A stretch of DNA of 64,000 bases from Acanthosepion esculentum (Eukaryota; Mollusca; Cephalopoda; Sepiida; Sepiidae), in the NCBI GenBank assembly GCA_964036315.1, contig OZ038509.1, forward strand, positions 34,084,999 through 34,148,998, in the 5' to 3' direction. Of the stretch, positions 47,341 to 58,942 are shown piece after piece (the stretch's first letter is position 1; the number at the start of each line of letters is the position of its first letter). A program made the position numbers and the translations under genes. The notes under the pieces are model-generated. The model did not search any database, was not told the DNA's origin, and saw only the letters and a list, made by a program, of their open reading frames with translations.

Positions 47341-47847
47341 CTCCATTGTTTTGCCTTTTTAATCTCGTTTTTATGTTCTTTCTTTCTTGCTTACACATTC
47401 AACCTTAATTCATCAGTTTATATTTCTAGACGTATTTCCACTTTCTTTCTTTCTTTAATCTATACATTTGTCTCTCTTGCCTTTCTTTCTTTCTTTCTTT
47501 GGTCCATTTCTCTCTTACTCTTCTTTCTTATATCATTCTGAATATTTCTCTTTTTTCTTTAATCTGCCCATTTTTCTTTCTTTCTTTCTTAAATTTGTCC
47601 ATTTTCTTTCTTACTCTTCTTTCTTGTATCATCCTGAATATTTCTCTTTTTTCTTTAATCTGCTCATTTCGCATTCTTTCTTTCTTTCTTTCTTTCATCT
47701 GTTTCTCTCTCTCTCTCCGTCTTTCTTTCTGTATTTAATCAGCCCATTTTCTTTCTTACCCTTCTTTCTGTTATCATTTTGAATATTTCTCTTTCTTTCT
47801 TACTTTAATCTGCCCATTTTTATTTCTTTCTTTCTTTCCATTATCAG

Positions 47848-47850
<3 letters not shown>
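47340..47850. repeat. Low-complexity (TTTC)n-rich pyrimidine region
   Basis: Dense CTTT/TTTC repeats. A segment with TTTCTTACTCTTCTTTCTT, ATCATNCTGAATATTTCTC and TTTTTTCTTTAATCTGC recurs about four times from 47500 to 47815, so it is a tandem repeat of about 110 bp as well as a simple repeat. Frames here are compositional artefacts. Confidence 0.85.

Positions 47851-47910
<60 letters not shown>
47850..47910. repeat. (TA)n microsatellite
   Basis: About 30 TA units following the pyrimidine region. Confidence 0.95.
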
Positions 47911-47911
<1 letters not shown>

Positions 47912-47912
<1 letters not shown>

Positions 47913-49000
47913 ACCTTTTTACAGCAGTTTTCCCACAATTTTTATTCTCTATTTTTCATTCTTTTTTCTTGACATTTTCGATTTCTTTTATTCGTTTCCA
48001 TATTTGTTTTTACTCATTTCAAAACTGCATTTCTTCCTCCTTCTGAAATTTGAACAGTTCATTTCTTCTTTTGCTTTTCCTACTATTCGATAGATGAAAG
48101 ACAGAAACAAACTCAGAGATGATTTCATCTATTATAGACCAAACAGTATTACTGGAAAGTCCCCTTTAAAATATTGAGTGTTTCTGAACCTTTTTGAATT
48201 GTCTGTCTGACATTCAGTCGAGTTTTATTTTGCAACTTCACGAATATTTGTGTGTATTCAAATGAAACATATTACTTTACTTGGACTGTCAAAGTTGCCA
48301 GCTTATTTAAGTAATTTTGTAATTGCATTGGTTATATGGACAGTATAAATTTTATCTCTTCACTTAACTCTATTTTAAAATTTAAGAAAAAATATTTTAT
48401 GAACTATAAAGAAAAATACCCAAAACTAATTTGAAACTACGGAAAAAATCACTGCAAAATCTTTGACCTTCGTATCAGCAAAAACAAAAACAAAACAGTC
48501 GTTCCAGTGCTTTTTAAGGGATGATTAGAATTATAATCAAACCTATGATGAAAGTAATTTATCCATTTTTTGTTTTTGAGAATTAAAACAAAACTATTAA
48601 ACACTATTTATTAGTCTTGTCTTATGTTGTTCTTATTACAAATCTTTGAGGAAACTTCTCATTAAGAAATTTCTTTTATTTCCCCCTCTATTGGACACGT
48701 TTAGAGGCCCAAACCTTATTTCGTGTCTAGGAAGGGGTCCCCGGATTTCTCTCTCTCTGTCTCTTTCCCTTCTCCACATCCTTTCATTTCTCATTCCTAT
48801 CTGCTCTCGCTCCGGATCTTTTTTGGCCCCCTTGCCTTGATCGACCCACTGTCTTTCTCTTTCTCCCCATCCCCTCCCTTGCCCCTCCTATCTGCTCTTC
48901 CTCCAACCCCCTCTTTAACCCCTTGCGTGATAGTGGCCTTCGGCCTTGCTTGGGGTGATATGATTAAAAAAAAAATAAAATTAAATGCTGTAAAATGTGG

Positions 49001-49005
<5 letters not shown>
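47912..49005. other. No gene; CT-rich tract 48740-48920
   Basis: Pyrimidine-rich stretch with CTCTCTCT, reading as low-complexity Ser/Pro/Leu. No motif. Confidence 0.6.
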
Positions 49006-49007
<2 letters not shown>

Positions 49008-49062
<55 letters not shown>

Positions 49063-49069
49063 TATATAG
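49008..49069. repeat. (AT)n microsatellite
   Basis: AT dinucleotide tract. Confidence 0.95.
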
Positions 49070-50380
49070 CGAAATTGATGAAAGCATTTAAAAGATTCTG
49101 GTCAGAATGATCTTTTTATCACCTCCAAACAGTTTCTAATTTTCAGTTTCATTTGATGTCGAAATTGTTGTATGAGAAATCATTTATTGTTCTTCGAAAG
49201 GCAAGGTAACACAGTTTTCTAAGCAACCTTAGTATTGTATAATGCTGTCTGATTGGCTGTTTGTGATCTAGGATGAGTTTAGATTGGAAAACCAGCATCC
49301 AAGTCACTGCACTGTTCTATGACTTCCACAAACGTGACATCGATGAAAAGTGAAAAAAAAAACCCAAAAAACTGTACTCAGATTTGTTCAGCAATGATAA
49401 CAATCTGTTTTATTATTATGAAAAAAAGCGTTGTCAACAATTATTCATTTTTATCTCGTATTTCATTCGATTTGATTTACGATGCAGCAATTCTCGATTC
49501 ACTGTTTCCGCAGAAAGATATTTTAAGCAAATGAAGTTAAACCGAAAGGAAAATTAACTTGATGACCTTTTATTACTTATTTTGCAGACCAGTTAATATA
49601 AGCATAGACAACGTACCATATTTTACAACAGATTAATTCATGTATAATCATGTATAAATTGTATCATGCATTCTTAGCACAGGATAAATTCTCTTCACAC
49701 TCCTGCAGTAAAGTCATAAATGGTGATTTTCTTAACGTAGCTTAGATGTAGCTCAAGGCCATTTAGTCGTAATTGTTCTAGTTTAGTAACCATTACACTA
49801 CATCGCGGTGCCCAAAGTGAAGTCATAAATGAATAAAAGAAAACAACGATATTAATAAATGATCATGCATGGAGAATTTTCTTTTATTTAAATCTTAAGA
49901 TAATGCAGCTTTGTCGTTCGAAATGTTATTAGAGAATTGTTACCGCAATAAATCTTAAAATATTTCCATTAAAAAAATCAGGGAACTGACAAGCACTTAA
50001 AGCCTACCGATAGGCACCTTGGCGTTGGGTAAGGTTTAACAAAATAGTTTCACTAACTACTATTAATACTGAGTAGTAATTGTAGTACTTGTACCAAATT
50101 TAACTAAACTTAATATATAAACTTAGTTTGTCAAAACGGAATACATATACAGAGAAAATCTAAATCATAGACAGACACATAATATATAGAAAATTAAGAT
50201 ATTCCAGACTAATAGAATGGGAAACTTTTCCGTCGCGGTAATCTGATTATTGCTGTTAAATAATTGAGCCTAAGCGTGTATATATATATATTAGGTAAAA
50301 ATTTTTTTGTTAGAAAGATTCTGTACAAAAACTTAAAACTTATTGTATAAACTAAATATAAACTTTTTACCTATAAAACA
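49070..50380. other. No recognisable gene
   Basis: AT-rich sequence. TAGGTAAAAA near 50292 and TTTTTACCTA near 50367 form a small inverted repeat just upstream of the third PLE. Confidence 0.5.
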
Positions 50381-50401
50381 ATGTACAAACTACGGAAAAT
50401 G

Positions 50402-51650
50402 CCACCTAAAATAGAGAAACCAAACAAAAATACAAATGATGAAATCTTAAAACATCTGAAAGAAATTAATCCAAAACTCTCTTCACTAACAGAAATATTG
50501 TAAAAATTTTATGAAATTACAGTAAAAAATTCAACGAACGATGAGAACAGTCAAATGAAAAGCGACATAAAAAACTTTAAAAACAGAAATTATCGTTGAA
50601 ATAAAACAAAATGAATCACTGAAAAAATTATCGGAATATAGCTCCAGGACTCATTTTTTGTTAAAAACACAAATAATTATTATATGGACCAAAAACGTCA
50701 ACCTCAGAAATTTCACATTCTGGAACCTGCTAAAAAACAATAACAAGGCAATGACCGACGAACGCTGAATAAACTCAACGCCATTGATATTACCAAGGAA
50801 AGTACAACTAAAACCGATACACAAAGAACCAGAACTACAAAGACAAGTACGACAAAAACTCACTTGAAAAAATGCGTAACGAAATCGAACTAATGAAATT
50901 AAGAGCAAACACAAATGAACAAAAATGCAATGACATGGATAAACAAATGGAAATTGAAATCACAAAAATTACGATGAAGATTCATTAGACGACATTTATC
51001 AACAATGGAAACAAGAATGTGAGAACGAGGAACAAATATCTCTACAGAGAGGGGAGAAAAACGAAAACTGCTTTTCAAACTATTAAAAAAAATTTAAAAT
51101 AGAATACAGCTAAGAAAATCCATTCTTTAAGAATCCACATGGAAAAACACGCCGATACGACGTTACCCCAATTTTTAAGTCATAAAAAGAAATCATGCTA
51201 TAGCCTAAAAGCTTGACAAAAGGGAAATGAGAAATCCTCCAAGACAACCATCATCATTCAAACACATAAATAGATCAACAAGGGGAGATAACACAATCAA
51301 ACTTTGGATACACGTAAACAATTCTGGATAAAACCAATACCACCCAGAAGAAACAACCACATAGAAAATACATATAACAACAGAGCAGCAAACAGAAACT
51401 ACAACTTTGGAGCAAACAGACCACAAAATCGGAACTGCAGATAAAACCGCAGACTGAACCTGAGTCACAACATAAACAAGTACCAAGGACAGAACAACAG
51501 ATACAATACAAAAATACACAATAATCACAAATACAGCGACATAAAACATACTGACATTAGAAACAATATAGAGGAATCCCACCATAACCATTTTGTAGAG
51601 AGAAACCAGAACGACATGGATACGGGATGGCTCACAACCACGAAAAACCG
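50402..51650 (+). pseudogene. Putative 5' region/ORF1 of the long Penelope-like element
   Basis: An ATG at 50402 opens MPPKIEKPNKNTNDEILKHL, followed by many frame changes. Further on, another frame reads NRAANRNYNFGANRPQNRN, an Asn/Arg-rich stretch (about 51380-51440). Placement directly before the reverse transcriptase region and the same A-rich plus-strand bias suggest it belongs to the element, perhaps a decayed first frame. No domain is identifiable. Confidence 0.35.
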
Positions 51651-53650
51651 TAAGTAATCACCCTTTCACAAAAATCTTTAACACCCACACAAACAGATAT
51701 CCTATGTAAAGCAGTAAAATTCATACCGACACCCCAAAAACTAAATGTAGAAGAAATGAAGGATGATGTTTCAGAATTCTGTCGAAGACTCAAGCAAGAA
51801 GAACAATTCTTTGGGGTAGATAAATTGCTAATAAAAAACAAGAAATATTATCAACCCCCAAAAGGTAAAAATGCAGCCCTTGATGAATTCTGTAATTACA
51901 TCACTAACTTCCCATTTGACAAACTAAAAATGCCACAAACAAAGTCCAACTTCACCAGACAACAATGGGACCAACTAAACGACCTAAAATTGGACAAAAA
52001 TATTGTCATAAAAGAAGCGGACAAAGGAGGCGCAGTTGTTGTTATGGATACAGAACAATATACAAGCATCATACACAATGTGCTACAGGACGATGCCTAC
52101 TCTGAAGAAGTCAGAGAATGCCAACCTCATAAAGTGATGAAAAATCTCATCAATTTAATACATTCATACCTAGACTGTCTTACTTCTCTTGTTGTGGACC
52201 CGATAGCGGTGCAGCGCTGGCCTACGAAAATAAGGCCTTGTGCCAGACACTACACACTACTACCGAATCCACAAAGTAAAAAAAGAAAAATATAAAGACG
52301 TGCTCTTTCCACCGTACAAACGTACAAAGGGAAAAGAAGTAGACAGGCAAAACAACGAAAGGTTAAGAACAAACATAGATTTTATTAGAGTTTAACAAGT
52401 AATATGTCTTCCGTGAAGACCTTCAGTAAATATACTGGAAATATGTAGTTGAAGAAGAGGCCAAGTAGATTGTCTTCACTTCTAAGGAACATGCCTACCT
52501 TGCAAACTTTAGACATAAAGCAAGCGATTTTTATGGATTACCTAAAATACACAAACGTAATCTCATTAGCGAAACATGCAATACTACAAGAACTGATTGC
52601 GTGACTATTCACGCACCAACCTACCTAAAACTAAGGCCTATAATAGGGCGGCCCAATTTGCGAGATACACCGTCTAAGCAATTTTCTAGATATCCTATTG
52701 AAACCTTTTACCAAACACATTCGGAGCATCATTCGAGATGATCTAGATTTTCTGAATCATCTTCCCAAAGAGATAAACCATAATATATATATATGTTCTC
52801 AATGGATGCTGTGAACCTATATAGCAACATCCCACATGACTACGGAATGGAGGCGATAAAATACTGGCTAGAAACGTTTCCACATGAGCAACTAAATCCT
52901 ATCAAAGTAAATCTCATCATAGAAAGCCTAGAATTCATCTTAAAAAATTATTTAATGTTCAATTAAGCACTCTACCGACAAAAATCAGGAACAGCCATGG
53001 GGACAAAGGTTGCACCAACATAGACCAACCTAGTCATGGGGTACCATGAACTAAAAATCTATGACAGAACCTTGGAAATCTATGGGAATGACTTCAGTTG
53101 CAACATAATAGAAAACTGGAAAATATCTAGATGACTGCTTCATGTCTGTGGAATGAAAGTCTGGATAAACTAAAGACATTCCAAACATTCATTAATAATA
53201 TAAATCCTAGCATGCAATTCACTATGGAGTACAGAAACAAAAAAAAAACTTCCCTTTGTAGAAATATTAATAATAAAACTAGAATCCGACAAATACCTTA
53301 AACCGACTGACTCTCGACCATATCTCCTTTTTACATCTTACCCGAAACACACTGGTACCAACATCCCAGCCAACCTAGCCAAGCGGATATGTACAATAGT
53401 CTCAAACACAACCACAAAAGACCACAGACTAGAAGAGATGAAAAAAATACACATCAAGAGAAAAAAAACCCACAAAGTTTGGTCGACAATAGCATTGAAA
53501 AAGCAAAACAAATTAACATCCACACACTACGAGAAACAAAAAAAAAAAAAGCGAAAAAGGTCATCAATTATATCTCAACTTTCAACTCAAAGAACACAGA
53601 AATCTACACACAATACAACTAAATCTACCAATCCGAAAAAAAATGAAAAG
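51651..53650 (+). pseudogene. Penelope-like reverse transcriptase, decayed and interrupted
   Basis: The intact part (51660-52187) reads ILCKAVKFIPTPQKLNVEEM, FTRQQWDQLNDLKLDKNIVI and KEADKGGAVVVMDTEQYTSI, the N-terminal PLE reverse transcriptase block. After a 278-bp insertion it resumes at 52484 with FYGLPKIHKR, LKLRPIIGRPN, FSMDAVNLYSNIP (motif A), GTAMGTKVAPT and, frame-shifted, the active-site box YLDD (53124-53135) in the order expected. SQADMYNSLKHNH and later segments follow. There are at least six stops or shifts. PLEs replicate by target-primed reverse transcription. Confidence 0.85.
52188..52465. mobile_element. 278-bp insertion in the PLE with target-site duplication
   Basis: TAGACTGTCTTACTTCT (52171-52187) before it and TAGATTGTCTTCACTTCT (52466-52483) after it are the same target sequence with two differences. 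Removing one copy restores alignment of the flanking PLE coding region. The insert has no long frame and no obvious A/B box or tail, so its class is unknown. Confidence 0.65.
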
Positions 53651-54115
53651 TCTATTAAAAAATATCCGAGTACTTTGCGGGGTATGCAACTACCTATGAG
53701 AGGTTCATGAATTTCAGTTCAAAGATGGATCAAAATTCAAAATTACAAATGATTTTTCGTGCGCCACAGAGAATTTAATATACATGCAAAGGTTGCCACA
53801 AGCATTACATTGGCCAAACCGGCCAGTCACTCAGTCAAAGGATGACAGTTCGTCGCCAATAAATTAGGGACCCACACACCAGAAAAATACCCATTAGCCA
53901 ATATATAGAGGAATGCGAAGGACAAACTCTGCCAAATTTTAGTGTCTTTCCATTCTACCAATGCGTCTACAGAACCACTGAACAAAGGCGTATTGATAAA
54001 GAAACATCATCAAGTTCAAACCCATACTTTATTTATTGCATAAATAGATTCTACCAAATTCCCTTTACCATAAACGACATATATAGCCAGTTACGTCCCT
54101 TGATTTTCATTTTTT
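53651..54115 (+). pseudogene. Penelope-like element GIY-YIG endonuclease
   Basis: The plus strand reads FKITNDFSCAT and NLIYM, then in a shifted frame CKGCHKHYIGQTGQSLSQRM, ISQYIEECEGQTLPNFSVFP and YRTTEQRRIDKE. CX2C plus HYIGQTGQ-L-RM is the GIY-YIG nuclease of Penelope-like elements that nicks the target. It lies in the expected position 3' to the reverse transcriptase and has stops within. Confidence 0.85.
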
Positions 54116-54331
54116 TTCATTGGTACAAAACATAAACATCAACACGTGGAGGGAGAAACAGTTAAAATCTTTTTGAAAAGCTCAGCGAAATCGGTTAACG
54201 TAAAGAGTTTAAAAAAAGGAAAACAACAAATTATTTTTCTAAGAGAAAAGCACTGAAAATCCAATTGTAAGTAACAAAATTCTGTAAAAAATAATATATT
54301 ATAAATAAATAACACTATATTAAATATTAGG

Positions 54332-54649
54332 TGTCTTTTTTCCAATCCGCATTTTAGTATATATATATATATACCCTGACGATCTGCCTAAGTGAAACCT
54401 TGGTAGGTGTGTCTGGCTCATTAGGTTTGACTAGGTTTGCTCTACGCTTGTATTGAGCTCTTTAGTTAGTTGTTTACTCGTATCGGGGTTTTTTCTTTGG
54501 GCCTTGAACCTGTATCTGTGCGATTATTTTCGACAGACTTTCATGTTCCTGGCTCTTTCTTTTTTTAAAACCTTTTTTTCCTTCGTGATTGATTTGGCTG
54601 TTGTTAAATCAAGAGTTCGAAGGTTTTTCGACACGAGTATAGTTACCTA

Positions 54650-54686
<37 letters not shown>

Positions 54687-54716
54687 TAAAAAGCGGATTG
54701 GAAAAAACAAATGTAC
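54332..54716. repeat. Inverted repeat at PLE 3' end enclosing a hammerhead-like core
   Basis: TTTTTTCCAATCCGCATTTTAGTATATAT at the left is mirrored by ATATATACTAAAAAGCGGATTGGAAAAAA at 54683-54711; the arms are about 30 bp. The enclosed 320 bp has (TA)n at both edges and CTGACGA...GAAAC at 54376-54398. It follows the PLE coding end and may be its terminal (pseudo-LTR) region. Confidence 0.65.
54376..54413 (+). ncRNA. Degenerate hammerhead-like core
   Basis: CTGACGA (54376-54382), a weak helix II (CT/AG) and GAAA (54394-54397) keep the order of a hammerhead and the sequence continues to a GTC at 54111+2 (54111-54113 region: positions 54411-54413). Helix III and helix I do not pair well, so activity is unlikely. 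Its position after a PLE is what makes it notable. Confidence 0.25.
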
Positions 54717-54739
54717 ATATATATATATATATATATATG

Positions 54740-55190
54740 ACCGAGCATATAACTAGTTAGCATTATGTTAAATTACCTCCCTACCTCTTTCGCTTTTACT
54801 TCTTAGGAAATTAAACGCCAGACTTATATACATCTTACGAAATAATATAACCTTTTGTATCTGTCTAGGATTTATATGCAGGTAAATTCGTGTCTTGACC
54901 TATATATAATTTTTGTCTCCGTGAGTTAGAATTTAGCGTAGGTCGCATTCGATTGGTTAATCATGAACACATTTGTAGTGTCGAAACATAACAGTAATTG
55001 TGTAGCGATTTTTAACATGTTTTTGTTTTAATACACCCCCCCCCCAAAAAAAATATTTAGCTCTACTCTGTATTGAACCCTCTTTTAAATTAAATGTTAC
55101 GGACAGTGGAATTATACTTCATTTGTTCTCATTTTACCTGGGTATGTATGTATGTGCGTGTGAGTGTATATAAATATATATAAGGTACGA
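54740..55190. other. No recognisable gene
   Basis: Non-coding. GTGTCGAAACATAAC at 54990-55006 preceded by ACACATTTGTA resembles half of another hammerhead but lacks CTGANGA. Confidence 0.4.
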
Positions 55191-55870
55191 GGGATAAATT
55201 CTCACCATTTTATATTTTAAATTCAGCGCATGCGCGTTGTTTGTTTTTTATTTGTCGACTGCGCCGTGTAGGTGTGTCAGTTGGGCAGCGTCTGTGAGAA
55301 AAAAGAGCACCATGACGCAATCCACTCCACCAGAAATTTAGAAACGGCATGCTGTACTAAGATCCAATACGAATATTTCAGAGTGTTTGGGTGTCAATCT
55401 GAGGACAGTGCAGAGGATTCAGAAAGAGCTGCATGAATCTAATGGATGTTTAAAGTGATCACTAGCGATGGCCACGTTATGCTTCCATTCATCTACTCAC
55501 AGCGTCTCAGACTCAAGATGTTCCTTGAGGAGGTAATGCTGCTCTGGATCAAGAGGGTGACTACTGGAAAAAAAACACCTATGTCAGGCAACAGGACTCT
55601 TCATCAAGCCACACAAGCAGGAGAACCTAGTCATGGCTATGAGACAATTTCCACGACATCACCCATTACATCTCATCACCTAACTCCCCAGACTGTATCT
55701 CCATTGATTATTATGTGTGGGGCGCTGTTGAGCGAGAGGCCAACAAAACACCCTACAACACCAAAGATGAACTGAAGGCAAGATTATGATAGAATTCGGC
55801 GATTTAAACAAGAAGACCGCCCAGAAGATTTGCAGGAGATTCCGAAGTCGTCTGTCGATTTTTGAATAAT
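55190..55870 (+). pseudogene. Mariner-like (IS630 superfamily) transposase relic
   Basis: Starting ATGACGCAATCC (55312), frames read RHAVLRSNTNISECLGVNLR and TVQRIQKELHESNG (helix-turn-helix DNA-binding part). Then, after a large deletion, VITSDGHVMLPFI, FLEEVMLLWIKRV, QQDSSSSHK, the SPDCISIDYYVWGAVE-like region, and LNKKTAQKICRRFRSRLSIF near the C-terminus (about 55850). The first catalytic Asp region is missing, frames shift several times, and CCHT-like flanks of the second Asp are altered. The left flank AAGGTACGAGGGATAAATTCT may be the terminal repeat. Confidence 0.75.
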
Positions 55871-55908
55871 TTTATTCTTTAGTATTTCAAGATATTTTTG
55901 TATAATTT

Positions 55909-55909
55909 T

Positions 55910-55944
<35 letters not shown>

Positions 55945-56373
55945 TAAAATGAGCTGTCATTTCTGTATGCAGTAGTAGAAGAAAGAGGGAAGCCTCGGCG
56001 AATACTGTCAACCGAAAGAACGTGCAGTACGCAGATTAGCTTTAAGACTTAAAGATCAATACTCAGGATTGTCCCCCGGGGCAATAGCCTAGTGAATTAA
56101 AGCTTTTCTTGGTTAACTTGATGAGATAATAATTATGATATCAGTTTAGGCCTTCCAGTGAAGACTTGGACTCTCCAGCAACGTGGCAACAACAGCCGAC
56201 CATAACTAAATAAGAATTAACTTACAGCACAATCTACGCGCGTGGGTTAAATAATTGCTACCCTTATCGACAAGCACGTGATAAAACCTGGACAGCTCAA
56301 CGGGAGGAACTTTGTGACAATTACAATAATAACATTATTTTGTGATAACAATAATAACGATGCTTACACGCAC
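55909..56373. other. No gene; (AT)n/(GT)n at 55909-55943
   Basis: Non-coding sequence up to the Gypsy LTR. Nothing else recognised. Confidence 0.5.
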
Positions 56374-56779
56374 TGAGATCACGTAAGTGGCGTGTCATTC
56401 TTTTATTGAGTATCGTCGGTGTATATCCAGTGAAGTTACTACGTTTATTACATTGGATATACGTCGACGACAGTCAATAGAAGGATGACAAACTTTTATA
56501 TCGTGGATTATACGATATAAACAACAAAGTAATCCCGAGTGGAAAGATTACAATAACACAAGAAATCAAGTAACAAATAACAATGGTTTATTGTACGTAA
56601 AGTACAAATGAGCAAGAGTTCGTAATACTTAGGAAAACAGGTGATAAGTCACGGAGGTTCGTAAGGGTCGCCTTCGCTCTCTCTCTGTCTGTCTCACTTT
56701 CGCTTTCTTCAATAGCTCGTCAGTCTTTTATAGACTGACCAATCCATGTCGGGGTGTACCAGGTTGTTCCACTATAACA
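56374..56779 (-). mobile_element. Gypsy element 3' LTR
   Basis: This 406-bp block matches 61205-61608 almost base for base, with a 2-bp (CT) length difference and a few substitutions. On the minus strand it begins TGTTATAGTGG next to the purine tract and should end in CA. The last ~8 bases (56374-56381) differ from the other LTR. The conserved CTCTCTGTCTGTCTC and TTTTATAGACTGACC (a possible TATA region, on the minus strand) lie inside. Confidence 0.9.
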
Positions 56780-56790
56780 CCTTCCCCATA
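56780..56790 (-). promoter_or_regulatory. Polypurine tract of the Gypsy element
   Basis: Minus-strand TATGGGGAAGG directly precedes the 3' LTR, the site that primes plus-strand DNA synthesis. Confidence 0.75.
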
Positions 56791-56817
56791 GCTAAATTCT
56801 TCCCTAGAATTTTGATT

Positions 56818-57690
56818 TCAATATTTTTTTCTCTTTGGATTTGGACATAGACGTGTAGTCCTCTTCCATTTTCTATCACTTTTTCTCCTACCATTCTGAG
56901 TTGGTGTATTTTTTGATTTTTGAAAATCAGTGATTTTTGGAGTCGATATTACCTCCATCGGTACTTCACTCTTTATGGGGGGTTGGATTTGGAAAGCGTC
57001 ATATAACACTTCCATCGGTATTTCGCTGTCATTTTCCACAGTTTCAATGTATCGGTATCTCATTTGATTAATATGTCTTTTGCAAAAACTTTTTTTCCTT
57101 TTACCGATTCTTTTTGACACTATACCGTCCTCCCAAAAACACTTTCCTGACTGATAGTTCTTAAAGAAGACTTTATTACCCTCTTTATACGTTGTAAATT
57201 TTGTGTTTACTTTCGTATAATTTTTCTTTTTCTTATTTGGTAACATCCTATCGAACACTGAATGTATTTTCCCTGCAAACATAATTTCTGCAGGTGATAG
57301 ATTAGCTTTTGTATTCTGATTTGGTGTTATCCTATATACCGCTAAAAACTTTTGTAAGCTTTTTTCTTCAGTGTCGATTCCGTTATTTTTTCTTAATGCT
57401 CTCTTGAATGTGTCGACAAACCTTCCTGCCTGTCCGTTTGATCTAGGATTGTACGTCGGCATTGTTACGTGTTCGATTGCCAACGAATCACAGTAATCGT
57501 TGAATTCCTTCCCGGTAAACATAGTAGCATTGTCGCTTACAATTGTATTTACTACTCCAAAACGACTAAATACTTCGTCTAACGCTTTTATGGTGTTTGA
57601 AGCTGTCGGGTGTTTATACCTATAAACCTCAGGCCATTTGGAAAAACTATCTACGATTACTAGATAATAGTATCCCTTTAATGGCCCTGC
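56818..57690 (-). pseudogene. Gypsy integrase catalytic core and C-terminus, inactivated
   Basis: Minus-strand frame from about 57685 reads AGPLKGYYYLVIVDSFSKWP, VSDNATMFTGKEF (second catalytic Asp), then YNPRSNGQAGRFVDTFKRAL. In this family the last motif has a catalytic Glu after NGQA; here it is Gly (GGA), so the DDE triad is lost. The C-terminal part with NYTKVNTKFTTYKEGNKVFF and KSFCKRHINQMRYRY is the usual chromatin/DNA-binding tail, ending in a basic stretch at 56818. A frameshift at about 57685 separates it from the IDY motif with the first Asp. Confidence 0.9.
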
Positions 57691-58317
57691 ATATAGTCAA
57701 TATGAATACGTGTCCAGGGAACGTCCGTTTTTGGCCAGGGTTGAGTCCTTATCGGTGGAGCTTTGGCTGCTAACTGACAACCTTTACATTGTTTTATCAT
57801 ATCTTCTATATTTTGGTCCATTCTAGGCCAATAAACGTAACCTATCATTAGCGACTTCATTCTGGAGGTTCCAGGATGGCCCATATGAAACTTTCAAAAC
57901 TCTTTTTTGTAGGACACGCAGTATTACGACTCTATCCGCACACATCAGCGTTTCGTGGCATATCGAAAATGGAGACACCCTTAAACCTTTTTTCTTCTTT
58001 TCGTTCCACCTTGCATGTTTCTTCATGTTAGTAATATATTCATCCATTTTTGCTGCTTTTTTTTTTATTTCTTCCAGTGTCACCGGTAGCTCACTAACGG
58101 TGTTAACAAGTACTTCCGCTAGTTCTTTTTCCTCTTTTAGTGCTGCTATAACCGTTTCTTCCAGCAATTCAGAGTTTTGGGGGATTAATCTAGATAGACC
58201 GTGTGCGATTTTACTTGATGGCAAGTATTGCATTTTGAAATTGTAGTTGTGTAAAATAATACTCCATCTCTGTAATCTATTTGCAGTATGGGCTGGTACG
58301 CCTTTTTTTCGAACCAA
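57678..58317 (-). pseudogene. Gypsy RNase H end, linker and integrase zinc-binding domain
   Basis: Minus-strand frames read WSIILHNYNFKMQYLPSSKI (end of RNase H/connection), a linker (EEIKKKAAKMDEYI), then, after a shift near 57890, MGHPGTSRMKSL and IKQCKGCQ. These are the HX-H...CX2C integrase zinc-binding residues. PWTRIHIDYMQGH holds the first catalytic Asp before the frame breaks. At least two frameshifts are present. Confidence 0.85.
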
Positions 58318-58942
58318 AAATCGAACGATCTACCATGAATAAACCTGTGAAATTTCTTAATGGCGTAAATTATTGCCAGACCTTCTTTTTCTATCTGATT
58401 ATGATTTTTTCCGCAGGTAATAAGGTTCTCGATGCTTGTGCAATCGGTTTCGTTGATACGTCCTCGAATTTGTGTCAAAGTACCGCACCTACACCATATT
58501 CGCTTGCATCTGATGCTACAATTAATTCCTTTTTCGGATCGTAATGTGCTAATGCTAAATCCGATAATAAGCACTTTTTTATTTTTTGAAATGCTTCTTC
58601 ACATTCTTTTGTCCAGCACCATTTCTTACCTTTCCTTAATAACTCGTTTAACGGAGCTCTCAACTCGTGCATTTTAGGAATATATAAACTATAATAATTT
58701 GCTAAACCCAGGAATGATTGTAATTTTGTTACATTATCCGGTATAGGCATATTTCTAATAGCTTCTGTTCTATTTGAGTTAGGCTTTCTTCCTTTATGAT
58801 CAATAATCTGACCCAAATATTGAATTTTGTTCATGCAGGAATCGCATTTGTCAAGGCCCACTTTAAATCCGTAATTCTGTATTCTCTTGAATACTTCTCG
58901 AACATGATTTTTGTGCTCTTCCAAATTTTGGCTCTTTATCAA
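58185..58942 (-). pseudogene. Gypsy reverse transcriptase thumb and RNase H
   Basis: The frame from 58942 reads EEHKNHVREVFKRIQNYGFK, YLGQIIDHKGRKP, LQSFLGLANYYSLYIPKMHE and the RNase H start LIVASDASEYGVGAVL. After a shift it continues with EKNHNQIEKEGLAIIYAIKK and FHRFIHGRSF. Domain order is that of Ty3/Gypsy pol. The segment begins right after the deletion that removed part of the YXDD active site (58940-58950). Confidence 0.88.

Noticed and set aside
47468..47782. 104-codon hydrophobic frame resembling a membrane protein
   Set aside because: It is the translation of a (TTTC)n-rich minisatellite.
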